NCBI GenBank assembly: GCA_024405645.1
Contig: JAKSOJ010000055.1
Span: 1-7,674, forward strand
Length of the DNA: 7,674 bases
From: Phascolarctobacterium sp.
GTDB lineage: Bacteria; Bacillota; Negativicutes; Acidaminococcales; Acidaminococcaceae
Reading direction: 5' to 3'
Positions within the stretch are counted from its first letter, which is position 1; each line of letters opens with the position of its first letter. Shown here piece by piece: positions 1 to 6,474 of the stretch. Both the position numbers and the translations under genes were made by a program. Under the pieces are notes generated by a model. The model saw only the letters and a program-made list of their open reading frames with translations, was not told where the DNA came from and searched no databases.

Positions 1-1
1 T

Positions 2-514
2 ATTGGTACAAATGGCGTAGTCGTTACCATTAAAGGAGATAAGATTCTGGGACAAAGAGTACAGGATAGACCTAACAATATGACCTTTACTGTTGAGGGC
101 TTGGAAAATCAAGATTCTATTACCATGGATGCAAATGCTTTTGCTAAGCTTGTAGATCCTGGTTATGACCTTGGTCGTCATTTGACTATTGGTACTGGTC
201 CTTTTGAATTGGAATTGGCACCGTTCTTACGCCAAGACGGAACTCTTGTACGTTTGTTACAACCAAACTTCGATTCTGATAACTACGAAGTAACAACTCG
301 CCTCGAATATCGTATTCTGCCTAACGATACCGCTCAAATCTCTTCTGCTCGTTATGGTGGAGGCTGGAATAATGTACGCACTCCGATGATGGATATTTCC
401 TATTTGGATGTCAAGGGTACTGGTATTTCTTTGGATTATGAAATCGATGTTCCGTGGGTAAATGCGACTCAGGATTATGAACTTACAGGTGAAGGCTTGT
501 CTGTTGAACAATAA
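2..514 (+). CDS. 3' end of an unidentified protein gene (5' truncated by the window edge)
   Basis: The frame is open from base 2 to the TAA at 512-514, giving the last 170 residues of a longer protein. An ATG at 80 is possible, but the frame upstream of it reads as coherent protein (IGTNGVVVTIKGDK...), so a start outside the window is more likely. I do not recognise the family. The visible part has no Cys, no membrane segment, and many alternating hydrophobic/polar runs with Gly, Asn, Asp and aromatic residues, as in beta-rich surface or secreted proteins. Codons lean to GGT, CGT, GCT and AAC, which suggests high expression. It could be a surface-layer or envelope protein, but that is a guess. 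It converges on the hydroxylase operon, is separated from it by a strong hairpin, and is probably not functionally linked to it. Confidence 0.7.
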   Translation: MGTNGVVVTIKGDKILGQRVQDRPNNMTFTVEGLENQDSITMDANAFAKLVDPGYDLGRHLTIGTGPFELELAPFLRQDGTLVRLLQPNFDSDNYEVTTRLEYRILPNDTAQISSARYGGGWNNVRTPMMDISYLDVKGTGISLDYEIDVPWVNATQDYELTGEGLSVEQ

Positions 515-579
515 TCACGACCTGCCTTGAAAAAGCACGGAGTGGATTTATTCCGACCAAAGTCAAAACTAAATAACAA

Positions 580-613
580 AATGGACCTAACTCAGTTTCG
601 AGTTAGGTCCATT
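580..613. terminator. Bidirectional intrinsic terminator between convergent genes
   Basis: A 14-bp perfect inverted repeat (arms 580-593 and 600-613, core GGACCTAACTC) closes a 6-base loop, AGTTTC. In the plus direction the stem is followed by TGAATTTTG, a weak U-tract. In the minus direction it is followed by TTTGTTATTTAG, a somewhat better one. It lies 66 bases after the stop of the plus-strand gene and 20 bases after the stop of the molybdopterin-subunit gene, so it probably ends both transcripts. Confidence 0.85.
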
Positions 614-632
614 GAATTTTGAAATATGATGT

Positions 633-2942
633 TTAGTTATTTTCGTCGTAGAAGGGTTGTTTGCCGAATACGATGTGTTCAGGGAGCATTGGCAGATCTC
701 TGAGCCAGTGACCAGTTGCACGGAAGATTGCGTGTGCGAGAGCTGGAGCTGGAGTGTTGATTACGATGTCACCAATGGATTTCGCACCAAACGGACCAGT
801 GGGTTCATAGCTTTCTTCGAAAGCGGTACGGAGAACACCAACATCTTGACGAGTAGGAATCTTGTATTGCATGAAGTTTTCTTCGATAGGCTTACCATCG
901 TTATAAACTACATTTTCCATCAAAGCCATGCCGATACCTTGAGCAATGCCGCCTTCTGTTTGAATGCGAGCGAGGTTCGGGTTGATGGTAGTGCCGCAGT
1001 CAACAACGGAAACGTAGTCGAGAATTTGTACTTGACCAGTGAGCTTGTCCAGTTCGATTTCAACCATACCAACCATATAGGGCGGAGGAGAAACCGGGGA
1101 AGAATGGCTGACTGTTACAACACCAGAATCGTTGGAATTGCATTGCAGCTTGTAGGAAATATCTACAAGAGATACGCTTTGGTCGGAATTGATGCGTTTT
1201 ACAGATTTGCCAGCAAATTCAACTTCATCCTCGGAACAGTTCATCATACCAGCAGCTACGTGGCAAATTTCTTTTTTGAGTTTTTCGCATGCCATTTCGG
1301 TAGCTTTACCAGTGATGTAGGTAGTAGAGGATGCGTAAGAACCGGAATCATAGGGGGAGTAGTCGGTATCTGCAGAAAGAACAGCAACATCGTCTACTTC
1401 GCAGTCCATACATTCAGCAACCATTTGAGCGAGAATGGTATCGCAACCAGTACCCATATCAGCAGCACCATGGATTAAGTTATAGGTGCCATCGTCGGAA
1501 AGTCTTAAGGTTGCAGAGCCTACGTCTAAGTTGGAAATACAGGAGCCTTGTTGCGCCATAGCTACACCTGCACATCTAACCTTGCCATTGCCCATATCGC
1601 GTACAGGATATTTTTCATCCCAGTTGAACATTTCTTTTGCTCTTGCCATACAACGGTCGAGAGCACAGGAATTTGCGGTCTCTCCATAGTATGCAGGCAT
1701 TACCATACCTTCGCGAACCATGTTTTTGAAACGAATTTCGGTAGGATCCATACCAAGCTTTTCGGCTAATTCATTTACGCAGGATTCAACTGCGAAGATG
1801 CCTTGTGGAGCACCATAGCCACGGTATGCACCAGCAGCTTGCAGGTTGGTGTAAACAACTTCGGTGTCGAATACATATGCTTCCAGGTTACCAGTATACA
1901 TAGGAATTGGCTTAGTGCCAGAAAGATGAACTGTCGTGGGACCATGTTCGCCGTATGCACCACTGTTGGAAAGGGTGTACATATAGATACCACGAATAGT
2001 ACCGTCGTTCATAGCGCCAAGCTTAACGCTAACTTCCATTTCGTGACGAGGAGAACCACAGATTTGACATTCCTTACGAGAATAGATAATCTTTGCAGGA
2101 CGTTTGGTCATCCAGGTTACAAATGCGGGATAAACTTCATTAACCGCAGTTTGTTTAGCGCCAAAGCCACCACCAATACGAGGTTTCTCGGTACGAATTT
2201 TGCTCTTGGGAATGCAAAGAGCTTGAGAGAGAATACGACGCAGATGGAAAACGATTTGAGTAGAAGAAATCACATGGAGACGGCCATAGCGGTCGATTTC
2301 GGTATATGCGCGGAATGTTTCCATCATAGCTTGTTGTACAGCACGGATATGGAACTTGTGCTCAATGATATGATCACAGGTTGCAAGAACTGCATCTAAG
2401 TCGCCGTCGGAATGACATTCGGTAGAAACAAGGTTTCTCTTCGGATCGCCACCTACGGGCAGGGATTCAACCCATTCTTCGGGAGAGTGAACCATGATAG
2501 GATTATCTTTTGCTGTACGATAATCAAGTACGGGTTCAAGTACTTCGTATTTAACCTTGATAACCTTCATTGCAGCGTCACATGCTTTTTCAGTTTCCGC
2601 AGCAATAATTGCAACGGGGTCGCCAACAAAGCGAACATGACGGTCCAAAATCAGACGATCATAGGGAGAAGGTTCAGGATAAGTTTGACCAGCGATAGCA
2701 TATCTTTGTTTAGGAACATCTTCCCAGGTATATACTGCTACAACGCCGGGTAATTTTTTAGCGATAGTTGTATTAATCTCTTGGACAATTGCATTAGGAT
2801 GGGGGCTTCTTAAAAGTTTAACAATAAGGGTGCCAGGTTTATCGGTAATGTCATCAACATATACCGGCTTGCCTAAGAGTAATTGTTCAGCATCTTTTTT
2901 GCGATGAGTTTTACCTACAACGCGAAATTTACGTTCTTCCAT
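633..2942 (-). CDS. Selenium-dependent molybdenum hydroxylase, molybdopterin-binding (large) subunit, xanthine dehydrogenase family
   Basis: This is the catalytic subunit of a three-part cytoplasmic hydroxylase that inserts water-derived oxygen at a carbon of an N-heterocycle or similar substrate. The 769 residues match the usual length of stand-alone large subunits. An aldehyde oxidase/xanthine dehydrogenase hammerhead domain spans about 18-135, and two molybdopterin-binding domains follow. Visible motifs are GGGFGAK (257-263), AYRGYGAPQ (372-380), GAADMGTG (492-499), a dithiolene-site stretch around DCGTTINP (648-655) and GGIAQGIGMAL (664-674), and GPFGAKSIGD (716-725). The last motif normally ends in the catalytic Glu but here has Asp725. 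Gln264 occupies the position of bovine Glu802. AAAGGGG at 2949-2955 supports the ATG at 2940-2942. It is the third gene of the operon, 3 bases after the Fe-S gene. Selenium dependence is inferred from the divergent maturation genes. Xanthine, other purines and nicotinate are all possible substrates. Confidence 0.93.
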   Translation of the reverse strand: MEERKFRVVGKTHRKKDAEQLLLGKPVYVDDITDKPGTLIVKLLRSPHPNAIVQEINTTIAKKLPGVVAVYTWEDVPKQRYAIAGQTYPEPSPYDRLILDRHVRFVGDPVAIIAAETEKACDAAMKVIKVKYEVLEPVLDYRTAKDNPIMVHSPEEWVESLPVGGDPKRNLVSTECHSDGDLDAVLATCDHIIEHKFHIRAVQQAMMETFRAYTEIDRYGRLHVISSTQIVFHLRRILSQALCIPKSKIRTEKPRIGGGFGAKQTAVNEVYPAFVTWMTKRPAKIIYSRKECQICGSPRHEMEVSVKLGAMNDGTIRGIYMYTLSNSGAYGEHGPTTVHLSGTKPIPMYTGNLEAYVFDTEVVYTNLQAAGAYRGYGAPQGIFAVESCVNELAEKLGMDPTEIRFKNMVREGMVMPAYYGETANSCALDRCMARAKEMFNWDEKYPVRDMGNGKVRCAGVAMAQQGSCISNLDVGSATLRLSDDGTYNLIHGAADMGTGCDTILAQMVAECMDCEVDDVAVLSADTDYSPYDSGSYASSTTYITGKATEMACEKLKKEICHVAAGMMNCSEDEVEFAGKSVKRINSDQSVSLVDISYKLQCNSNDSGVVTVSHSSPVSPPPYMVGMVEIELDKLTGQVQILDYVSVVDCGTTINPNLARIQTEGGIAQGIGMALMENVVYNDGKPIEENFMQYKIPTRQDVGVLRTAFEESYEPTGPFGAKSIGDIVINTPAPALAHAIFRATGHWLRDLPMLPEHIVFGKQPFYDENN

Positions 2943-2945
2943 GGC

Positions 2946-3401
2946 TTACCCCTTTCTGCTTTCTAAGAAAGCTCTGATACCACGGAGTTGTCCGTCGTAA
3001 CCGCTGCAACGGCAAAGATTACCTGTTAAGAAAGCGCGGATTTCATCGTCGGTAGGATTGGGGTTTTCACGAAGGAGGGCAATGGTGTTTACGATGAAGC
3101 CAGGATTGCAGAAACCACATTGTTCTGCACCTTGGTCAGCGATAAAACCAATAAATTCTTTTGCTTCTTCTTGAAGACCTTCGAGAGTAACAATTTTATG
3201 ACCAGCAGCTCTTACTGCCAGTACGGAGCAGCTAAGTACGGGAGTGTTATCCATGAATACTGTGCATAAACCGCAGTTAGTGGTTTCACAACCACATTTT
3301 ACACTGTAGCAACCATGTTTGCGTAAGAAGTCCATGAGGAGCATATCAGCATCTACGGAATCGGTAATCATACGACCGTTTACGTTGATTTTAACTTCCA
3401 T
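2946..3401 (-). CDS. Molybdenum hydroxylase [2Fe-2S] subunit (CoxS/XdhC-like small subunit)
   Basis: This electron-transfer subunit passes electrons from the molybdenum site to FAD through two [2Fe-2S] clusters. At 151 residues it has the normal family length. The N-terminal plant-type ferredoxin fold carries Cys38, Cys43, Cys46 and Cys58 (C-x4-C-x2-C-x11-C). The C-terminal helical domain carries Cys95 and Cys98 (CGFC) and Cys130 and Cys132 (CRC). All eight ligands are present. Two extra cysteines, Cys31 and Cys36, lie just before the first cluster. The ATG at 3399-3401 overlaps the TAA of the FAD gene by one base (TAATG) and is preceded by AGGAGG at 3411-3416, nine bases upstream, so the start is firm. 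The large-subunit gene follows after 3 bases. Confidence 0.96.
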   Translation of the reverse strand: MEVKINVNGRMITDSVDADMLLMDFLRKHGCYSVKCGCETTNCGLCTVFMDNTPVLSCSVLAVRAAGHKIVTLEGLQEEAKEFIGFIADQGAEQCGFCNPGFIVNTIALLRENPNPTDDEIRAFLTGNLCRCSGYDGQLRGIRAFLESRKG

Positions 3402-4192
3402 TAGAGCATACCTCCTACTTCGTTGATTGCACGTTCACAAAGAACTTTTGCTAAGTGCTTACGATATTCTGCGCTACCACGAGAATTGCTTTTTGTTTCT
3501 ACAGAGGCAGCAACATATTCAGCAAATTTTACAGTGCTTTCGTTATTGATACCGTTTGCTAAAATGCCTTCTGCATCTAAAACTAAACTAGCAACGCCAG
3601 GTCTTGCACCGATAACAGCCTTATATACATCGCCAATCTTGGATGCTGCGCAGGTAAGTACGGGGAAGTCTGTGCGTTGGATACGCATTGCTTGATAGGA
3701 GAATGCAGCAGCTTGTTTTTTAACAATGATACGCACAAGAACATCTCTGTCATAAGGCTTTTTTACAAATTCGGACAAGGGAATGATGCCACCCTTGAAC
3801 ATTTCAACATAGGCGTCCATTGCCAGGAAAATGGTCATTACATCGGAGAAACCGAAACGACCGAAAATGCTACCACCTAAAGTGGCGCCATTACGGAATT
3901 GTACGCCAACAATGTCTTGTACAGCTTTTGCAACACAACCATTGGTGTATGCGTTAAGACCTTCATGTGTTTCTAATTGGCGAAGAGTTACCATTGCTCC
4001 AAGAGAGAATTCGTCAGCAGTTTCTTCGATTTTGTTCAAGCCAAGATCACACAGGTCAACCATGGTTTGTACGGTGCGAGAGGTCATTCTGAGCCACATC
4101 ATACCGCCCATGATACAATTGGATTTTTTTTGGTTTAACTCATAAGCTTCTTCGAGGCTTTGAGCTCTTACGTAATTTTTAATTGTAAGCAT
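3401..4192 (-). CDS. Molybdenum hydroxylase FAD-binding (medium) subunit
   Basis: This subunit carries the flavin that delivers electrons from the Fe-S clusters to an acceptor. Its 263 residues are slightly short against a usual 270-300. The FAD-binding domain covers about 1-160, with the first flavin loop at MGGMMWLRM (28-36) in place of the textbook AGGTDL, and the second at NGATLGGSIFGRFGFSDV (101-118). A CO dehydrogenase flavoprotein C-terminal domain follows, with RTDFPVL (173-179) and SAEYRKHLAKVL (240-251). There is no Cys-rich [4Fe-4S] insert like that of 4-hydroxybenzoyl-CoA reductase. It is the first gene of the operon. GTGAGG at 4198-4203 lies five bases before the ATG, and a candidate promoter is just upstream. 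The electron acceptor (NAD, ferredoxin or other) cannot be read from the sequence. Confidence 0.93.
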   Translation of the reverse strand: MLTIKNYVRAQSLEEAYELNQKKSNCIMGGMMWLRMTSRTVQTMVDLCDLGLNKIEETADEFSLGAMVTLRQLETHEGLNAYTNGCVAKAVQDIVGVQFRNGATLGGSIFGRFGFSDVMTIFLAMDAYVEMFKGGIIPLSEFVKKPYDRDVLVRIIVKKQAAAFSYQAMRIQRTDFPVLTCAASKIGDVYKAVIGARPGVASLVLDAEGILANGINNESTVKFAEYVAASVETKSNSRGSAEYRKHLAKVLCERAINEVGGML

Positions 4193-4250
4193 AGAAACCT
4201 CACTGTTTTTATTTTTTATGGATATTAAAATAACACATTACTACAATTAT

Positions 4251-4277
4251 ATAATATCATATTTTGGAATATTTAAA
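4251..4277 (-). promoter_or_regulatory. Candidate promoter for the hydroxylase operon
   Basis: On the minus strand, TGA-TATTAT (4259 down to 4251) reads as an extended -10 element. A weak -35, TTTAAA (4277 down to 4272), lies 15 bases upstream. An overlapping TATAAT at 4251-4246 could serve instead. Start would be near 4244, about 50 bases before the FAD-subunit ATG. The poor -35 would fit a promoter needing an activator, but the AT-rich context makes the exact call uncertain. Confidence 0.35.
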
Positions 4278-4327
4278 CAGAGATATAATATCTTTGCGTT
4301 GAACTAAACAGAAAATAACGATTTCCC

Positions 4328-4356
4328 TTGCTATAAAAGCTGAAAATAGGTATAAT
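4328..4356 (+). promoter_or_regulatory. Sigma-70-type promoter for the selenium maturation operon
   Basis: TTGCTA (4328-4333) and a perfect TATAAT (4351-4356) are separated by exactly 17 bases. Transcription would start near 4363, giving a leader of about 41 bases before the desulfurase ATG. No other plus-strand promoter of this quality is visible upstream of the operon, and none was noticed inside it. Confidence 0.7.
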
Positions 4357-4403
4357 TCTAATAGCGTTATATTTACAAAAATACAATGGTGGATTAATAT
4401 ATT

Positions 4404-5534
4404 ATGATTTATTTAGATAATGCGGCAACATCAAATCCTAAGCCGGCGTGTGTTGTTGATGCTGTTTGCAAGGCAATGATGCATTTTGGCAATAGTGGAA
4501 GAGCAGTACATGGTCAAGCCATGGATGCTTCTCGTGAAGTTTTTACAGCTAGAGAAAAGCTGGCAGAACTTTTTAATTGCCCCAGACCTCAAAATGTAGT
4601 GTTCACTTCTAACTCCACTGAGGCTCTTAACATTGCAATATTTGGATTAATAAAACCTGGTGATCACGTAATTAGTACGGATTTAGAGCATAATTCTGTG
4701 TTGCGTCCATTGTATGCTTTAGAGGAGCAGGGCGTAAGTGTAGATTTTCTTAAGGCGGATACTCAAGGCTGCATTAATTACGATGATTTTTCTCGTTCTT
4801 TAAAAGAAAATACAAAAGCTATTATTTGTACTCACGCATCTAATTTAACAGGAAATCTTTTAGACATAGAACGCATTGGTAAATTTGCATATGAACACAA
4901 TTTGCTTTTTATAGTGGATGCTTCCCAAACAGCAGGTGCTTTCCCCATTGACATGGAGCGCATGCATATTTCTGTACTTTGTTTTACGGGACATAAGGCG
5001 CTTATGGGACCTCAGGGAACTGGTGGAATGTGCATCGCCGAAGACGTTGATATTCGTCCTTTAAAATGTGGTGGCACTGGAGTACAAACTTATTTGAAGC
5101 ATCAGCCAGAAGAATTGCCTACACGTTTAGAAGCTGGAACGCTGAATGCTCACGGAATAGCAGGCCTTGTGGCAGCTTTGGGCTACATAGAAGATGTTGG
5201 TGTGGAAAAAATTCATGCTTTCGAAATGCAGCTAATGCATAAATTTTACCAGGGTGTTAAGGAAATTGCTGGCATAAAGGTTTATGGAGATTTTTCTGGT
5301 GATAGAGCGCCCATTGTAACATTGAATTATTTGAACGTTCCATCTGGAGAACTTGCTGACGAACTTGCAGATGAATACGAAATTGCAACGAGGGCAGGAG
5401 CTCATTGCGCTCCAAGAATGCATCAGGCACTTGGTACTGTAGAGCAGGGTGCGGTAAGATTTAGTTTTGGCTATGGCAACGATGAGAAAGATGTCGATTT
5501 GGCGCTTGAGGCATTAAGGAGTATTTGTAGATGA
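4404..5534 (+). CDS. Cysteine desulfurase family protein (EF2568-type, class V aminotransferase fold)
   Basis: This PLP enzyme of the NifS/SufS fold removes S (or Se) from cysteine (or selenocysteine) and holds it as a persulfide (or selenide) on a Cys. Its 376 residues fit the family. It opens with IYLDNAATSNPKP. His96 (LEHNSVL) stacks on PLP, Asp172 and Gln175 (VDASQ) bind the cofactor, and Lys198 (TGHKA) forms the Schiff base. Cys335 in RAGAHCAP is the catalytic Cys. The RAGxHCAP form is SufS-like (group II). The subfamily resembles TIGR01977, whose members lie beside SDMH genes. GGTGGA at 4388-4393 precedes the ATG. As first gene of the maturation operon it probably supplies Se or S to the hydroxylase cofactor. 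Its stop overlaps the DUF3343 start (ATGA). A role in general Fe-S assembly is less likely, since no suf/isc scaffold gene is adjacent. Confidence 0.93.
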   Translation: MIYLDNAATSNPKPACVVDAVCKAMMHFGNSGRAVHGQAMDASREVFTAREKLAELFNCPRPQNVVFTSNSTEALNIAIFGLIKPGDHVISTDLEHNSVLRPLYALEEQGVSVDFLKADTQGCINYDDFSRSLKENTKAIICTHASNLTGNLLDIERIGKFAYEHNLLFIVDASQTAGAFPIDMERMHISVLCFTGHKALMGPQGTGGMCIAEDVDIRPLKCGGTGVQTYLKHQPEELPTRLEAGTLNAHGIAGLVAALGYIEDVGVEKIHAFEMQLMHKFYQGVKEIAGIKVYGDFSGDRAPIVTLNYLNVPSGELADELADEYEIATRAGAHCAPRMHQALGTVEQGAVRFSFGYGNDEKDVDLALEALRSICR

Positions 5535-5767
5535 GAGAAAAAACTTTACGCTTTGTAGTAACCTTTCATACAACTGCAGATGCTATGGCGATGGAAAAAC
5601 TTTGCAAAAAAGTTGGCATCGAAGGGAAATTGATTTCGGCTCCTCGTGCGATTACCGCAGATTGTGGAATAGCCTGGAGGTCAGAACTTTGCGAGGCAGA
5701 GAAAATTAAACACGCAATTGCAGCGTCTGGGCTTGAAGTGCAGGGAATGCATGAAGTGGAATTGTGA
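5531..5767 (+). CDS. DUF3343 small protein, putative Se/S carrier
   Basis: This 78-residue protein matches the DUF3343 family, named in Pfam as a putative Se/S carrier. The fold probably starts with the beta strand RFVVTFHTT (7-15), then a helix around AMAMEKLCKK (18-27). The conserved loop ISAPRAITADCGIAW (35-49) follows, with the invariant-looking Cys45-Gly46. Cys25 and Cys54 are further cysteines. There is no signal peptide or membrane segment, so it acts in the cytoplasm. The ATGA overlap with the desulfurase implies translational coupling and probably balanced output. I infer that it accepts S or Se from desulfurase Cys335 on Cys45 and hands it on. That role is proposed for the family but I know of no firm biochemical proof. 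Confidence 0.9.
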   Translation: MREKTLRFVVTFHTTADAMAMEKLCKKVGIEGKLISAPRAITADCGIAWRSELCEAEKIKHAIAASGLEVQGMHEVEL

Positions 5768-5796
5768 ATTATGAATTAAGCCTTTTATAAATCACT

Positions 5797-6474
5797 ATGA
5801 ACGACAAACTTTCAAAATTACTACAACTTAATAAAGGCATTACTGCTATCATCGGCGGTGGAGGAAAAACTACGCTGATGATGACTTTAGCGAAAGAGTT
5901 AGCAGAAGAGGCTTCTGTGATAGTTACTACTTCAACCAAAATTATAAAACCTGACTATTGTAAGACTTTGTTTAATCCTTCTGCTGAAGAAATTAAAGAA
6001 TCGTTGACTGAATGTAAAATGCTTTGTGTGGCATCTTTACATGAATCTGGCAAACTTGCTGCTCCAAGCATCAGTTTTAGTGAACTAAGCAAACTTGCAG
6101 ATTACGTGCTTGTGGAAGCAGATGGATCCAAGCATTTGCCGATAAAGGCTCATGCAGATTTTGAACCAGTTATTCCTAAAGAAGTTAATCAAACAATTTA
6201 TGTTATTGGAATAGATGGGTTGGGCAAAAAAATAAGTGAGATTTGCCATAGACCTGAAATATTTACGCAATTAGCCGAGTGTGAGATAGATACTAATCTA
6301 ACGTCGGAATTACTTGCCAAGGCTCTAAAAAAAGAGGCTTTGGCTGATAGATTTTATATTAATAAAATAGAATCCGAGCAGGGTTGGCAAGCTGCTAGAG
6401 AATTAGCTAGTTTGCTTGATAAACCAGTTCTGGGAGGAAACTTGTTGAAGGGAGAATACAAATGCTTGTCTTAA
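5797..6474 (+). CDS. yqeC: Selenium-dependent hydroxylase accessory protein YqeC
   Basis: YqeC is one of two marker proteins for bacteria that use selenium in molybdenum hydroxylases; its reaction is unknown. At 225 residues it is near the usual 230-250. It is a P-loop protein: IIGGGGKTTL (18-27) with Lys24 is the nucleotide site. VEADGSKHLPIKAH (106-119) is the family signature and probably a Walker B/Mg site. HRPEIF (151-156) is conserved, and FYINKIE (186-192) resembles a base-recognising NK motif. An ATP- or GTP-driven step in cofactor maturation is inferred. The ATG at 5797 is chosen because the P-loop lies only about 20 residues in, as in relatives, although no clear Shine-Dalgarno precedes it. 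It follows the DUF3343 gene by 29 bases and overlaps yqeB by 13. Confidence 0.92.
   Translation: MNDKLSKLLQLNKGITAIIGGGGKTTLMMTLAKELAEEASVIVTTSTKIIKPDYCKTLFNPSAEEIKESLTECKMLCVASLHESGKLAAPSISFSELSKLADYVLVEADGSKHLPIKAHADFEPVIPKEVNQTIYVIGIDGLGKKISEICHRPEIFTQLAECEIDTNLTSELLAKALKKEALADRFYINKIESEQGWQAARELASLLDKPVLGGNLLKGEYKCLS

Larger units (their letters stand above)
4193..4403. promoter_or_regulatory. Divergent control region between hydroxylase and maturation operons
   Basis: This 211-bp, very AT-rich stretch separates two gene sets read away from each other and must hold both promoters. It contains a perfect 13-bp dyad, AGATATAATATCT (4281-4293), extended by CA/TG pairs across one mismatch on each side to 4278-4296. 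The 10-mer ATATAATATC occurs twice in the same orientation, at 4249-4258 and 4283-4292. A third, inverted 7-base match, GATATTA, is at 4221-4227. The repeats overlap and flank the likely minus-strand promoter, as an operator would, but AT-rich DNA gives such matches by chance. I see no riboswitch: both predicted leaders are only about 40-50 bases. Confidence 0.6.

Noticed and set aside
657..1478. A 273-codon plus-strand open frame opposite the large-subunit gene
   Set aside because: It is antisense to a fully conserved molybdenum hydroxylase gene, its translation has no recognisable domain, and no ribosome site was seen. The same holds for the other plus-strand open frames between 1331 and 4145.
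3401..4192. FAD subunit as a truncated or decayed gene because of its 263-residue length and unusual first FAD loop
   Set aside because: Both FAD loops and the C-terminal domain motifs are present, the start has a good ribosome site, and the GGxxWLR type loop is, as far as I recall, usual in this bacterial subgroup.
4386..4397. Tiny leader frame ATG GTG GAT TAA just before the desulfurase gene
   Set aside because: It is three codons long, overlaps the ribosome site of the real gene, and has no ribosome site of its own.
4193..4403. Possible molybdenum-cofactor or other riboswitch in the divergent leaders
   Set aside because: Predicted leaders are about 40-50 bases, too short for a Moco aptamer, and no GC-containing stem set or terminator hairpin is present.
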